Source: Paenibacillus aquistagni
GTDB lineage: Bacteria; Bacillota; Bacilli; Paenibacillales; Paenibacillaceae
Assembly (NCBI RefSeq): GCF_900177815.1
Contig: NZ_FXAZ01000001.1
Location: forward strand, 1,116,001 to 1,180,000
Direction of reading: 5' to 3'
Length of the DNA stretch: 64,000 nt
Shown here: positions 1 to 7,813 of the stretch, piece by piece
How the letters are laid out: each line of letters opens with the position of its first letter
Numbering within the stretch: position 1 is the first letter of the stretch
Notes under the pieces: model-generated
Seen by the model: only the letters and a program-made list of their open reading frames with translations
The model's database searches: none
What the model was told of the DNA's origin: nothing
Position numbers and translations under genes: made by a program

Positions 1-2
1 CT

Positions 3-707
3 AACGACAAGCACTTTGCGATATGCCGTGATGCACTGCTTGCTGGCAAGCATGTCTGCTGTGAGAAGCCATTAACCTTGACACTGCAAGAGGCAGAAGA
101 GTTGACAATCCTATCTCGTGAAACGGGCCTTACGCTCTTCACCGCCTTTCATCGCAGGTACAACGTTCATTTTGTACGCGGCTTAAGTGAACTGTCCATC
201 ATGGATGAGATTCAAAGCGTGAAGGCCAGCTATTTGGAAAAGATCGAAGATCATGCAGGCGATGATAAATGGTATCTTCAGCCCGATCGCTGCGGGGGAG
301 GCTGTGTGGCGGATAACGGACCAAATGTGTATGATACCCTTGCTTATTTCCTTGGCCACATGACAGTACAGCACGCACATATTACAAGAAACGAACAGCA
401 AGTAGATGTAGAAGCGCACGTCGAGCTTGTCACCCATAAAGGCATTCCGGTCCATGTTCATCTGGACTGGGCCTATCCTCACGGAGAGAAGAAGGATGTT
501 CACGTTCTTCTTAAGGATGGCAGAGAGATTGATATCGACATGCTTGAGGGGTTCGCAGCGTTCAAATCTTCGCTGTATCACGAATATGAGGAGATCCTTA
601 TCGATTTTGCACGCCAGATTGAAGCAGGGGGCTGCCATGGCGAGGATGGACTCGATGCCGTTCGCCTTGTACACGATACTTATAAGGCTGAGGTGCAGCC
701 TGTATGA
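3..707 (+). CDS. Gfo/Idh/MocA-family oxidoreductase, 5' end cut by window edge
   Basis: The reading frame is open from base 3, so the gene begins left of the window and its N-terminal Rossmann half is missing. The visible part opens with the family signature CEKPLTL, whose Lys is the usual catalytic residue, and continues into the C-terminal alpha/beta domain with the GGG..D.G segment. Where most members have a His (GxHxxD) this one reads GPNVYD, so an Asn occupies the second conserved catalytic position. It overlaps the next gene by ATGA and lies three genes upstream of a WbpA-like dehydrogenase. In Pseudomonas and Bordetella a Gfo/Idh enzyme (WbpB/WlbA) oxidises C3 of UDP-GlcNAcA made by WbpA; a similar role is inferred here from context only. 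The substrate is unknown. Confidence 0.85.
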   Translation, partial: NDKHFAICRDALLAGKHVCCEKPLTLTLQEAEELTILSRETGLTLFTAFHRRYNVHFVRGLSELSIMDEIQSVKASYLEKIEDHAGDDKWYLQPDRCGGGCVADNGPNVYDTLAYFLGHMTVQHAHITRNEQQVDVEAHVELVTHKGIPVHVHLDWAYPHGEKKDVHVLLKDGREIDIDMLEGFAAFKSSLYHEYEEILIDFARQIEAGGCHGEDGLDAVRLVHDTYKAEVQPV

Positions 708-1093
708 CCGAAACGCTCAAGCGCACCGTGGAAGGCGTGTTTGTGAAGCTGCTCTTTCATAAGCAGGAGATGCGCGGCATGCAGCTGATTGAATTCGAGA
801 CAAGATGTATCAAAAAGGGAGAGATCCATGAGATAGTCACGACTTCACAGCAGGACGCCGTATCCGGAGACGTGATCAATCGAGTTGGATTCTTGGGTTT
901 TGCGGAGATGACGTGCGGCGGCGTGATCGAAAGAGGCGATGAAGTATTTGTCGATGGCCGCAAAATAGGCGCAGTCGTTGGATTCGACGAGTGTCATTAT
1001 CCCAATCACTATAATATACTCATCGCTGTGCAGGACACCCTAACTGCGGATGAGCTTCAGCTTAGAATCGAATCAACCATTTCATTCGGATAG
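704..1093 (+). CDS. small uncharacterised protein, 129 aa
   Basis: The ATG overlaps the upstream stop codon as ATGA, so translation is probably coupled to the oxidoreductase. The protein is short, soluble and beta-rich by appearance, with no signal peptide or membrane segment. Conserved-looking features are GDVINRVGFLGF and DECHYPNHYNI; the latter carries Cys, two His and Asp that could bind a ligand or metal. I have a vague recollection of an uncharacterised family of this size (perhaps DUF6917) found beside Gfo/Idh oxidoreductases in secondary-metabolite clusters, but cannot confirm it. The operon position implies a role in the same pathway as its neighbours, possibly a small binding or isomerase-type enzyme. 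Confidence 0.75.
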   Translation: MTETLKRTVEGVFVKLLFHKQEMRGMQLIEFETRCIKKGEIHEIVTTSQQDAVSGDVINRVGFLGFAEMTCGGVIERGDEVFVDGRKIGAVVGFDECHYPNHYNILIAVQDTLTADELQLRIESTISFG

Positions 1094-1108
1094 CCGTTAG
1101 GAGGACCT

Positions 1109-1789
1109 ATGTACCAGACTATTGCCATGACATCTGAGGTGAGAGAGAGACTGCCTGAAGTACATGTATTGGCGGTCAAGCTCAAGCTAAAGCCGCTGAA
1201 TGAAGCGCCAAGCTCCATCCTGTTTGAAGAGGATTGGCATCGATTGCATCAGCAATGGAAAAACAGCACCAAGTCCGATGTAGCCAACCAGGAAAAGCTA
1301 ATGGCCTATCAACAGTTCTACCGTGATCAGCTAGGGCTGAATGTAAAGAAGACGCCGCCATCTGTTCAAAATCTGATTCAGCGCTATCTGATTAAAGATA
1401 CACTGGAGCGATTGCCTGTCATTCATCCCATCGTAGATGCTGTGAATGTCGCTGCGGTATCGCATCTGATCCCACTTGGCGTATTCGATGCGCAATGTGT
1501 AGAAGGTGAGGTGCAGCTGGCGCTCTCTCATGGAGGTGAGGAGTTCCAGCCCCTTGGCAGCTCGACCCTTGAATCCTTGCCACCCCATATGCTCATCTTA
1601 ACGGATGAAATGAAGGTGCTGTCGCAATTTTGCTACCGGGATTGCGAAGCGCAGAAGATTACAGAGAACACGCAAGAGGTATGGCTGCTTGGATGCCAAG
1701 TATCAGGCATCTCGGCTCAGACGGTTGAAGCAGCGCTTGAGGAAGCACAGTTCCAGTTGAAACGTATCTATTCGATATCGAATTCATAA
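1109..1789 (+). CDS. B3/4 (tRNA-synthetase editing-like) domain protein
   Basis: The start has a good ribosome binding site (AGGAGG, about 1100-1105). Residues about 90-210 resemble the stand-alone B3/B4 domain of the phenylalanyl-tRNA synthetase beta chain: a PIVDAVN motif, then LIPLGVFD, then GEEFQPLGS, and near the end LTDEMKVLSQFCYRDC..KITENT, which matches the usual V.y.D....R.w...s..T pattern. Such proteins either edit mischarged tRNA or act as small-molecule-binding accessory proteins; the substrate cannot be read from sequence. Placement between an oxidoreductase/unknown pair and a nucleotide-sugar dehydrogenase, with 12-15 base gaps, argues that it works in that pathway rather than in general translation. 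No membrane segments. Confidence 0.75.
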   Translation: MYQTIAMTSEVRERLPEVHVLAVKLKLKPLNEAPSSILFEEDWHRLHQQWKNSTKSDVANQEKLMAYQQFYRDQLGLNVKKTPPSVQNLIQRYLIKDTLERLPVIHPIVDAVNVAAVSHLIPLGVFDAQCVEGEVQLALSHGGEEFQPLGSSTLESLPPHMLILTDEMKVLSQFCYRDCEAQKITENTQEVWLLGCQVSGISAQTVEAALEEAQFQLKRIYSISNS

Positions 1790-1802
1790 GGTGAGGTGGA
1801 CA

Positions 1803-3170
1803 ATGTTGAATCTGAATCTCGAGGAAAAAATTAAATCCAAGCAAGCAGTTGTCGGCATTGTCGGCTTAGGCTATGTTGGGCTGCCACTTGGAGTAGCCTT
1901 CGCTCAGAGCGGATATAAGGTAATTGGAATCGACCTAAGTCAATACAAGGTAGATACACTGAACCTTGGAGACTCCTACATCTCGGATGTGGACGGGAAA
2001 GCGGTTCGGCAGGTTGTCGAAGCTGGGTGCTTCTCCGCAACGACGGATTACTCGGTGATTCAAACCCTGGATGCAATTATCATCTGTGTACCGACGCCGC
2101 TCAGCAAGAATCAAGAACCTGATCTATCCTATATTGAATCGGTGGTCACGGAGCTGAAGCATTATCTTCAGAAGGGCTGCCTGGTAGTACTGGAGAGCAC
2201 AACATATCCGGGAACAACAGAAGAGCGAATAGGCAAGAAGCTGGAAGAGGCTTGTCTTCATGCAGGTATTGATTATCATCTGTGCTACTCGCCTGAACGA
2301 GTGGACCCGGGCAACAAAAAATATCAGATCCGCAATACGCCGAAGGTGATCGGCGGGTTAACGCCAGCTTGTCTTCATCTGGCAGATCTGCTTTACAGCA
2401 GCATTGTGGATCAAACCGTGCTCGTCTCGAATCCAAAGGTTGCGGAGATGTCGAAACTTCTGGAAAATACATTTCGCAGTGTAAATATTGCATTTGTAAA
2501 CGAAATGACACTTATGTGCGATGCAATAGGTGTTAATATATGGGAAGTTATCCAAGCGGCATCCACAAAGCCCTTCGGGTTTATGCCCTTTTATCCTGGA
2601 CCAGGCATCGGGGGACACTGCATCCCTTTGGACCCCATGTATTTGGCTTGGAAGGCCAAAGGGGATAATTTCTTCAGCCGATTCATTGAGCTGTCTCAAG
2701 ATCTGAATCGCAACATGCCTCGATATGTGGTGCGCAAGATCTCTGAGCTCCTCAACACGGAGAAGAAATGCATCAACGGCTCGCACATTCTGCTGCTCGG
2801 AATGGCGTACAAGCCGGATGTGAATGATCTCCGCGAGTCGCCAAGCCTCGAAGTATATGAACTGCTTCAGGAAAAAGGCGCCTTGGTAACTGCAAATGAT
2901 CCATTCTGCAATGTGATGTTCGACTCGCGAGGACAGCGAGTAGAGATCGAAGATCATATGGACTATGCCACGATTCATGGCTATGACCTCGTTGTATTGC
3001 TTACTGCGCATTCTACTTACAATCTGCATCGAATTGCTGGCTCAGGCGTCATGATCCTTGATACTCGCAATGCCTTCTCTGGCATTCCTTCTTATAATGT
3101 GAAGCGCATCGGCGATCTGTTGGAAGCCGCCTCGCCTGTGCATCATGAGAAGATCCTTGTCGGAAGGTAA
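1803..3170 (+). CDS. nucleotide-sugar 6-dehydrogenase (WbpA/UDP-GlcNAc dehydrogenase-like)
   Basis: ATG at 1803 is preferred because GGTGAGGTGG lies 3-12 bases upstream; a GTG at 1791 is inside that site. The N-terminal NAD domain has GLGYVGLPLGVAFA, the middle has STTYPGTTEE (typical of the UDP-GlcNAc/WbpA branch rather than UDP-Glc dehydrogenase), and GPGIGGHCIPLDP contains the catalytic Cys. The C-terminal UDP-binding domain has AYKPDVNDLRESPSLEV. Length, about 455 residues, is normal. The expected reaction is two successive NAD-dependent oxidations at C6 of a UDP-sugar to the uronic acid. Together with the Gfo/Idh gene it would give a 3-oxo uronate sugar nucleotide, a precursor for surface glycans or sugar-containing metabolites. 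Enzyme class is secure; exact sugar is not. Confidence 0.9.
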   Translation: MLNLNLEEKIKSKQAVVGIVGLGYVGLPLGVAFAQSGYKVIGIDLSQYKVDTLNLGDSYISDVDGKAVRQVVEAGCFSATTDYSVIQTLDAIIICVPTPLSKNQEPDLSYIESVVTELKHYLQKGCLVVLESTTYPGTTEERIGKKLEEACLHAGIDYHLCYSPERVDPGNKKYQIRNTPKVIGGLTPACLHLADLLYSSIVDQTVLVSNPKVAEMSKLLENTFRSVNIAFVNEMTLMCDAIGVNIWEVIQAASTKPFGFMPFYPGPGIGGHCIPLDPMYLAWKAKGDNFFSRFIELSQDLNRNMPRYVVRKISELLNTEKKCINGSHILLLGMAYKPDVNDLRESPSLEVYELLQEKGALVTANDPFCNVMFDSRGQRVEIEDHMDYATIHGYDLVVLLTAHSTYNLHRIAGSGVMILDTRNAFSGIPSYNVKRIGDLLEAASPVHHEKILVGR

Positions 3171-3226
3171 GTCACGAAAGTCAAGGGGGAGAGAGTATAA
3201 ATCACAATGTCAAGGCGTATATTGCA

Positions 3227-4135
3227 ATGACCATTGCAATGACCACGGTAGGGAGTTCATTTGTCGTGGGCAAATGGATTACCGAAAGCTTTCCCGTGTT
3301 CTTAGCTTCTGGACTTCGATATGGGCTCGCTTCAGCACTTATGCTCATCATCTTATTCCTCATTGAGAAGCCCTTCCCGAAGCTAACAGGCAAACACGTG
3401 GCCACCCTGCTGTTGTTGTCACTCACAGGTGTATTTGGCTTTAGTGTATTACTGCTTTATGGTGTGCAGTACACCTCTGCTACGGAGAGCGGGATTATTA
3501 CAAGCACGAGTCCGATGGTTATCTCACTCATTTCCTTCTTCTTCCTTAGAGAACGGTTGTCGCGCAAGCAATGGCTCGGCATCTTGTTCGCGGTATGCGG
3601 CATCTCGATGATCCACTTGTTCACAAGTGAAACCCATGAGATCGTGCCAGGTGTGCCCAGATGGGTGGGGACGCTGCTGATCTTCGGTGCTGTGATCGGA
3701 GAAGCGCTGTTCACGATCTTTGGAAAAGTATTGTCAGGCAAGCTGTCTCCACTTACGATTGCAACCTTTGCCTCACTCATCGGCTTCTTCATGTTCTTGC
3801 CATTTGCAATTGTTGAAGCACTTGCTTTTGACTTTACGAAGCCAACACTTAGTGATTGGATGTATATTGTGTACTACGCTATTGTGATCACGGTCATTGG
3901 CTTTGTTCTATGGTACTATGGGGTATCCAAGGTGCCTGTAAGCACATCTGCAGTGTTCACTGGCGTCATAGCGGTGTCTGCGCTTGTTTTGTCTTATATT
4001 TTTCTTCATGAGCGCTTTGAGTGGGGACATCTGATTGGCATTGTGCTTGTCTTATCAGGGATCTTTATTACCTCGAAGCAAGCGGGCAAAGGACGCTCCC
4101 TTCAGGACAACACAAAAACAGAACTGCAGGCGTAA
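3227..4135 (+). CDS. EamA/DMT-superfamily transporter
   Basis: The protein has about ten hydrophobic segments in two five-helix halves, as in EamA exporters: GSSFVVGKWITE early in half one and FTGVIAVSALVLSYIFLHERFEWG at the end of half two. The first ATG (3227) has no Shine-Dalgarno and would clip the start of helix 1. The frame is open back to 3149, and a good site (AAGGGGGAGA, 3183-3192) sits five bases ahead of an in-frame ATA at 3197, so the true start may be non-standard or mutated. It lies 56 bases after the sugar dehydrogenase on the same strand. It may export the cluster's product or an amino-acid-like compound; substrate unknown. Confidence 0.85.
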   Translation: MTIAMTTVGSSFVVGKWITESFPVFLASGLRYGLASALMLIILFLIEKPFPKLTGKHVATLLLLSLTGVFGFSVLLLYGVQYTSATESGIITSTSPMVISLISFFFLRERLSRKQWLGILFAVCGISMIHLFTSETHEIVPGVPRWVGTLLIFGAVIGEALFTIFGKVLSGKLSPLTIATFASLIGFFMFLPFAIVEALAFDFTKPTLSDWMYIVYYAIVITVIGFVLWYYGVSKVPVSTSAVFTGVIAVSALVLSYIFLHERFEWGHLIGIVLVLSGIFITSKQAGKGRSLQDNTKTELQA

Positions 4136-4195
4136 CCTTCGACGCCGTTCACAGCAAGCTGGCTTCCGGCAGGGAGTCAGCTTCTTGCGCTTTAA

Positions 4196-4238
4196 GGAGG
4201 TCAAATCCAATCGATTAGGCTTGAGAAAATTGACCTCC
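4196..4238 (+). promoter_or_regulatory. inverted repeat containing a Shine-Dalgarno-like arm
   Basis: GGAGGTCAA (4196-4204) is repeated in inverse as TTGACCTCC (4230-4238), a perfect 9-base stem with a 25-base loop. It lies between the EamA and MFS exporter genes. The left arm looks like a ribosome binding site but no reading frame follows it. Either a protein operator, with the TTGACC arm near a -35 element for the MFS gene, or an RNA hairpin is possible. Confidence 0.4.
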
Positions 4239-4324
4239 ATAGGCATTACTCCGTATCGCCGCATAATCGCTCCGTGCAGAGGTAGCCGCTCCCGCTGATT
4301 TCTCTTAACATCTAAGAGTATGAA

Positions 4325-4341
4325 GCATCTACGGAAGATGC
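4325..4341 (+). promoter_or_regulatory. short hairpin just upstream of the MFS gene
   Basis: GCATCT-ACGGA-AGATGC forms a perfect 6-base stem with a 5-base loop and ends six bases before the AAAGGAG ribosome binding site at 4346-4352. It could stabilise the mRNA 5' end or act as an operator half. No direct evidence of function. Confidence 0.35.
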
Positions 4342-4365
4342 CGAGAAAGGAGAACAACAACGTAC

Positions 4366-5556
4366 ATGGGGAAAATTCGATTCAGCATCTTTTTCAGCGT
4401 GTTCGTGGCTATGGTTGGGCTCATGATTATTGCGCCTGTCATGCCGCCACTTATTCGTGAGTTAGGTCTCAGCGAGACCCATTCTGGATTAATTATATCC
4501 TTAGGCTCTGTAGCGATGGCGCTTCTGGCTCCGCTATGGGGAAGATTAAGTGATGTGAAGGGAAGAAAACCTGTCATCATTTTGGGCTTTTTAGGCATGT
4601 TTATTGCTTATGTCCTGTTTACGGGGACGATGTATGCGGGACTGCAAGGAATGATCAAGGGCGGACTGCTCGTCGTGCTTCTGATCCTTGCACGCGCCTT
4701 GGTTGGCGCATTCATCCCAGCGGTTCCTTCATCCGCACAAGCGTATATGGCGGACATAACGGATGAGAATGAACGAGGCTCAGGCATGGCCTTCATTGGC
4801 GCAGCCAACGGGCTTGGACTTGTGCTGGGTCCAGCAATTGCCGGTGTCTTTGCAATAATTGGCCTGATATGGCCGCTTTATATCGGTGCCTTGCTGCCTA
4901 TTTTGGCTTTGATCGTCGTGATGATCATGGTTCCATCACACAAGCCAGTCATTCACGCCAAGCCGCCCAAGGTTAGTCCTTTTCAAAAGGGAGTGCGAAT
5001 ATATCTTTTCGCAGGCTTCGTTACCATGGTGAGTATTGTTACCTTGCAGGTTATTGGCGGCTTTTACTTTCAGGATCAGCTTGGGCTGACGACTAATGAG
5101 ACGGCGCGCATGGTATCCTTTGGCTTGATGTTCACGGGTGTAGCCATGATTATTACACAAGGGGTGCAGATGAAGAATAAGAAGTGGCAGCCGAAGCAGC
5201 TTCTTGTTGTAGGAGCGCTGCTGATACTTATTGGCGTAATCTTGTTCTTGTCCTTCAACCATTTGGCTGTCTATTATACAGCTTACTTTTTGTTTGGTAT
5301 TGGTTCGGGTCTGCTTATGCCTGGCTTCATGACTGGCGCTTCGCTTGCCGTTAAGAAGGAGCAGCAGGGTGGCGTAGCCGGATTGATTGGCTCGATTCAA
5401 GGGATATCCGCTGTCATTGCGCCATTGTTAAGTACGGGGCTGTATCAAGTGGAAAAGCATCTCCCATTTGCTCTTCTTGGCGTGCTGATGTTTGTACTAA
5501 CCATAACCTTGGTGATGGTGAACAGCAAATCAACCAGTCAGCATTTGGCTTCCTAA
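4366..5556 (+). CDS. MFS transporter, DHA1-like drug/metabolite exporter
   Basis: AAAGGAG precedes the ATG by about 13 bases. About twelve membrane helices; the classic MFS loop 2-3 signature appears as GRLSDVKGRKPVI, and helix 5 has the exporter-type motif GLVLGPAIAGV (antiporter motif C). Length 396 is normal for 12-helix drug:proton antiporters. It lies about 230 bases after the EamA gene in the same direction and is closed by a terminator at 5645-5667, so it may be the last gene of the left-edge cluster or an independent unit controlled by the inverted repeats upstream. Substrate not predictable; export of the cluster product or of a toxic compound is inference. Confidence 0.88.
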   Translation: MGKIRFSIFFSVFVAMVGLMIIAPVMPPLIRELGLSETHSGLIISLGSVAMALLAPLWGRLSDVKGRKPVIILGFLGMFIAYVLFTGTMYAGLQGMIKGGLLVVLLILARALVGAFIPAVPSSAQAYMADITDENERGSGMAFIGAANGLGLVLGPAIAGVFAIIGLIWPLYIGALLPILALIVVMIMVPSHKPVIHAKPPKVSPFQKGVRIYLFAGFVTMVSIVTLQVIGGFYFQDQLGLTTNETARMVSFGLMFTGVAMIITQGVQMKNKKWQPKQLLVVGALLILIGVILFLSFNHLAVYYTAYFLFGIGSGLLMPGFMTGASLAVKKEQQGGVAGLIGSIQGISAVIAPLLSTGLYQVEKHLPFALLGVLMFVLTITLVMVNSKSTSQHLAS

Positions 5557-5644
5557 ATGGATCGATATTCGGCAGTATGAACAGGCATCGCGTTGGGTTT
5601 TAGCATAATCATGGGATTCAGGCACATGCATGAGAAGGGAGCAC

Positions 5645-5667
5645 AGGTCCTGCAAAAGGACTTTTTT
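5645..5667 (+). terminator. Rho-independent terminator after MFS gene
   Basis: GTCCT (5647-5651) pairs with AGGAC (5657-5661), extended by a G-U and an A-U pair, and is followed by six Ts (5662-5667). It lies 90 bases after the MFS stop and just before the Fur-type promoter. Confidence 0.6.
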
Positions 5668-5679
5668 ATAAAATTTCTA

Positions 5680-5708
5680 TTGATAATGATTCTCGTTGTC
5701 GATAAAAT
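5680..5708 (+). promoter_or_regulatory. Fur-box-overlapped sigma-A promoter
   Basis: TTGATA (5680-5685), a 17-base spacer and TAAAAT (5703-5708) form a good vegetative promoter. GATAATGATTCTCGTTGTC (5682-5700) overlaps the -35 and spacer and closely matches the 19-base Fur consensus, especially the left half. Repression by iron-loaded Fur and induction in iron starvation are expected from family knowledge. Predicted transcription start is about 5715. Confidence 0.8.
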
Positions 5709-5714
5709 AAAAGA

Positions 5715-5820
5715 GAACAAAGGTCATAACACGACGATATGTCGTTAAAGGACTTATAGAAGTGCAGCAGGCTTTAGCAGGTGAGGAATATATTCCTTTC
5801 TTGCACCCTGCTGTTTTTTT
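5715..5820 (+). ncRNA. short terminated leader or small RNA under Fur control
   Basis: A transcript from the Fur promoter would contain hairpin ACGAC-GATAT-GTCGT (5731-5745) and end at a terminator-like structure, CAGCAGG (5765-5771) with CCTGCTG (5807-5813) followed by seven Ts (5814-5820). Inside the loop is a perfect 14-base palindrome (5784-5797). A second AGCAGG copy (5776-5781) can pair with the same CCTGCT, so two mutually exclusive folds exist. The structure sits about 110 bases before the regulator's start codon. It could be a Fur-regulated sRNA about 105 bases long or an attenuator controlling read-through into the AraC gene. The remaining bases to 5931 hold only the regulator's ribosome binding site (AGGAGGG, 5917-5923). 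Confidence 0.5.
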
Positions 5821-5931
5821 CAGCTTTTATTTTCCTTAAGGAAATACTTTTGGATAATGACAACACTTGTACGAGTAAAGCTGAGCTGCTTTTATCAATA
5901 GGAAGTTCCTAGGATTAGGAGGGAACGTGAT

Positions 5932-6927
5932 TTGAACTTATCATTAGACACCTGGGATCTGAATGATATCTATCAAGGCTTCCAAAGGCAAATGTCCTCA
6001 AGAGTAGAGCCTGATGTACCCGTGCCCAATGAACATCATCAATTGTATTCTATTCCTGCCATAGGCGGAATAGGTTGTCTTGAGCGTTGGCATCTTCGTG
6101 AAGGACTTGAACTGAATTGGACCAAGACAAAGATGAGCGCTCCTTTCGTCATGGATGTGGACGTACACTATCCCCATCTTGAAATATCGTATACTTTGTC
6201 TGGACATGGCTGTTGGGAAACGTCTGCGAATGCCGGCCAGTATGAACTTGCTGCTGGCGTCTCCACACTAATATCGATACGAGATTCGAAGCTGCACGCG
6301 GAGATGTCTCATCGCGAACCGATGCATCATATGGAGCTTCGCTTTGATCTGCGGCAATTCCAAACGATGCTGCCGGCAATGGATCGAATCCACGAACGAG
6401 CGGTATTCTGTACACAAATCGCTGACGCTCCTATCATCACGCAGCTTGTTGAGCAGATGCGCCGCTGTCCTTACACAGGTGCATTAAAAAGAATGTACTT
6501 GGAAGGGAAAGCTCTGGAGCTGCTGGCCTTTCATCTGGATGGGTTGGATCAAGAAGAACGGAGAAAGCAAGCGACCTCCAAGCTTACACGATATGATATG
6601 GATTGCCTTCATGAAGCAAAGAGCATTCTTGCAAGAGATTGGAAGGAGCCGCCTAGTTTGCTTGGACTCGCTCGATTAACAGGCTTAAATGACTATAAGC
6701 TTAAGCTTGGCTTCAAGGAATTGTTCGGCACGACCGTATATGGTTATGTTCGAGAGCAGCGAATGACCGAGGCGAGAAAGCTTTTGGAGCAAGGCAAGGC
6801 CAATGTAAGCGAAACCGCCTTTATCGTTGGCTATCAGAACGTCAGTCACTTTGCGAAAGTATTCCGTAAGACCTATGGTTATAATCCTAGCGAACTTGTA
6901 AAGCAAGCGACTGGCAGAAGCCTGTGA
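5932..6927 (+). CDS. AraC-family regulator, PchR/siderophore-responsive type
   Basis: TTG start eight bases after AGGAGGG. The C-terminal region (about 225-325) is a two-HTH AraC domain with GLNDYKLKLGFKELFGTTV and MTEARKLLEQG..NVSETAFIVGYQNVSHFAKVFRKTYGYNPSE. The first phrase is typical of the PchR branch, whose members sense ferri-siderophores and activate their uptake genes. The N-terminal part (about 1-200) is the cupin-like ligand domain. The Fur promoter and terminated leader upstream fit this assignment. No siderophore transport genes lie in the window; the adjacent MFS exporter or a distant locus may be the target. The gene is closed by a terminator at 6970-7008. Confidence 0.85.
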   Translation: MNLSLDTWDLNDIYQGFQRQMSSRVEPDVPVPNEHHQLYSIPAIGGIGCLERWHLREGLELNWTKTKMSAPFVMDVDVHYPHLEISYTLSGHGCWETSANAGQYELAAGVSTLISIRDSKLHAEMSHREPMHHMELRFDLRQFQTMLPAMDRIHERAVFCTQIADAPIITQLVEQMRRCPYTGALKRMYLEGKALELLAFHLDGLDQEERRKQATSKLTRYDMDCLHEAKSILARDWKEPPSLLGLARLTGLNDYKLKLGFKELFGTTVYGYVREQRMTEARKLLEQGKANVSETAFIVGYQNVSHFAKVFRKTYGYNPSELVKQATGRSL

Positions 6928-6969
6928 GGGATGATGCCAGTCTAACAAGAGCATCATGCTATAATGAAG

Positions 6970-7008
6970 CAGGTCAATGTATCGATTCGAGTCATTGATC
7001 TGTTTTTT
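6970..7008 (+). terminator. Rho-independent terminator after AraC gene
   Basis: CAGGTCAATG (6970-6979) pairs with CATTGATCTG (6993-7002) with one G-U pair, followed by six Ts (7003-7008). It separates the iron regulator from the van locus. Confidence 0.8.
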
Positions 7009-7120
7009 ATTGGCCGATCATGGAGGTTCATGCAATTTCAGTCCTTACTCATCGGATTTACCATTTTTGATTTAAACCTGCTATAGTATTCGTAGCACAA
7101 CTGACAGGGAGATGACAGTA

Positions 7121-7813
7121 ATGAAGCTTATCACGATACTAATCGCCGATGATGAGCAAGAGATTGCAGATCTGATTGGGCTGCATCTGCGCAAGGAAGG
7201 TTATCAATGCTTGATAGCTGCAGATGGTCAAGAAGCGCTGCAGATTGTTCAGCAGCATTCCATCGATCTTGCGATCCTCGATATCATGATGCCGAAGCAT
7301 GATGGCTACGAAGTTACACAGCGAATTCGGGAGCAGCATCAATTCCCCATTATCTTTTTAAGCGCGAAGACGAGCGATCTGGATAAAATAACCGGATTGG
7401 TGAGAGGCGCTGACGATTATATGACCAAGCCCTTCAATCCGATGGAGCTTGTCGCTAGAGTCAATGCTCAGCTTCGCCGTGCCATGCAGTTCAGCCAGCC
7501 GGCTTCCAAACATGCGATGATCGAAGCGGGAGGGTTGGTTATTCTACCTGAGCAGCGTTCAGTCACGCTGTATGGAGACCCCGTTGAACTGACGCCAAAG
7601 GAATTTGATATTTTGTACTTGCTTGCCAGCTATCCGAAGAAGGTGTTCAGCGCGGAAAACATTTTTCAGCAGGTATGGGGAGACGCCTACTTTGAGAGCA
7701 GCAATACCGTGATGGTGCATATTAGAGGTCTGCGAAAGAAGCTTAAAGATGACGTGAACAAAAATAAGCTTATCAAAACCGTCTGGGGAGTAGGGTATAC
7801 GTTCAATGCATAA
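7121..7813 (+). CDS. vanR: VanR-like OmpR-family response regulator
   Basis: ATG at 7121 is chosen over 7112 because AGGGAG (7106-7111) is correctly spaced. Receiver residues 1-120 show the acidic triplet in ILIADDEQE, phosphoacceptor Asp in LAILDIMMP, the conserved Thr/Ser region FLSAK and Lys in DDYMTKPFNP. The winged-helix DNA-binding domain (about 130-230) contains ELTPKEFDILYLLA and VHIRGLRKKL. The stop overlaps the start of the kinase gene by 8 bases. Sequence style and the genes that follow match VanR of vanG-type loci, which activates the resistance genes when glycopeptide stress is sensed by VanS. The assignment rests mostly on the operon. Confidence 0.88.
   Translation: MKLITILIADDEQEIADLIGLHLRKEGYQCLIAADGQEALQIVQQHSIDLAILDIMMPKHDGYEVTQRIREQHQFPIIFLSAKTSDLDKITGLVRGADDYMTKPFNPMELVARVNAQLRRAMQFSQPASKHAMIEAGGLVILPEQRSVTLYGDPVELTPKEFDILYLLASYPKKVFSAENIFQQVWGDAYFESSNTVMVHIRGLRKKLKDDVNKNKLIKTVWGVGYTFNA

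Noticed and set aside
183..674. Long open frame on the minus strand inside the Gfo/Idh gene
   Set aside because: Fully antisense to a gene with clear family motifs; no ribosome binding site and no recognisable protein features.
2358..3029. 223-codon minus-strand frame inside the sugar dehydrogenase
   Set aside because: Shadow of a well-conserved coding strand; composition shows no protein family.
5932..5934. Possible GTG start at 5927 for the AraC regulator
   Set aside because: It is out of frame with the conserved protein; TTG 5932 has correct spacing.
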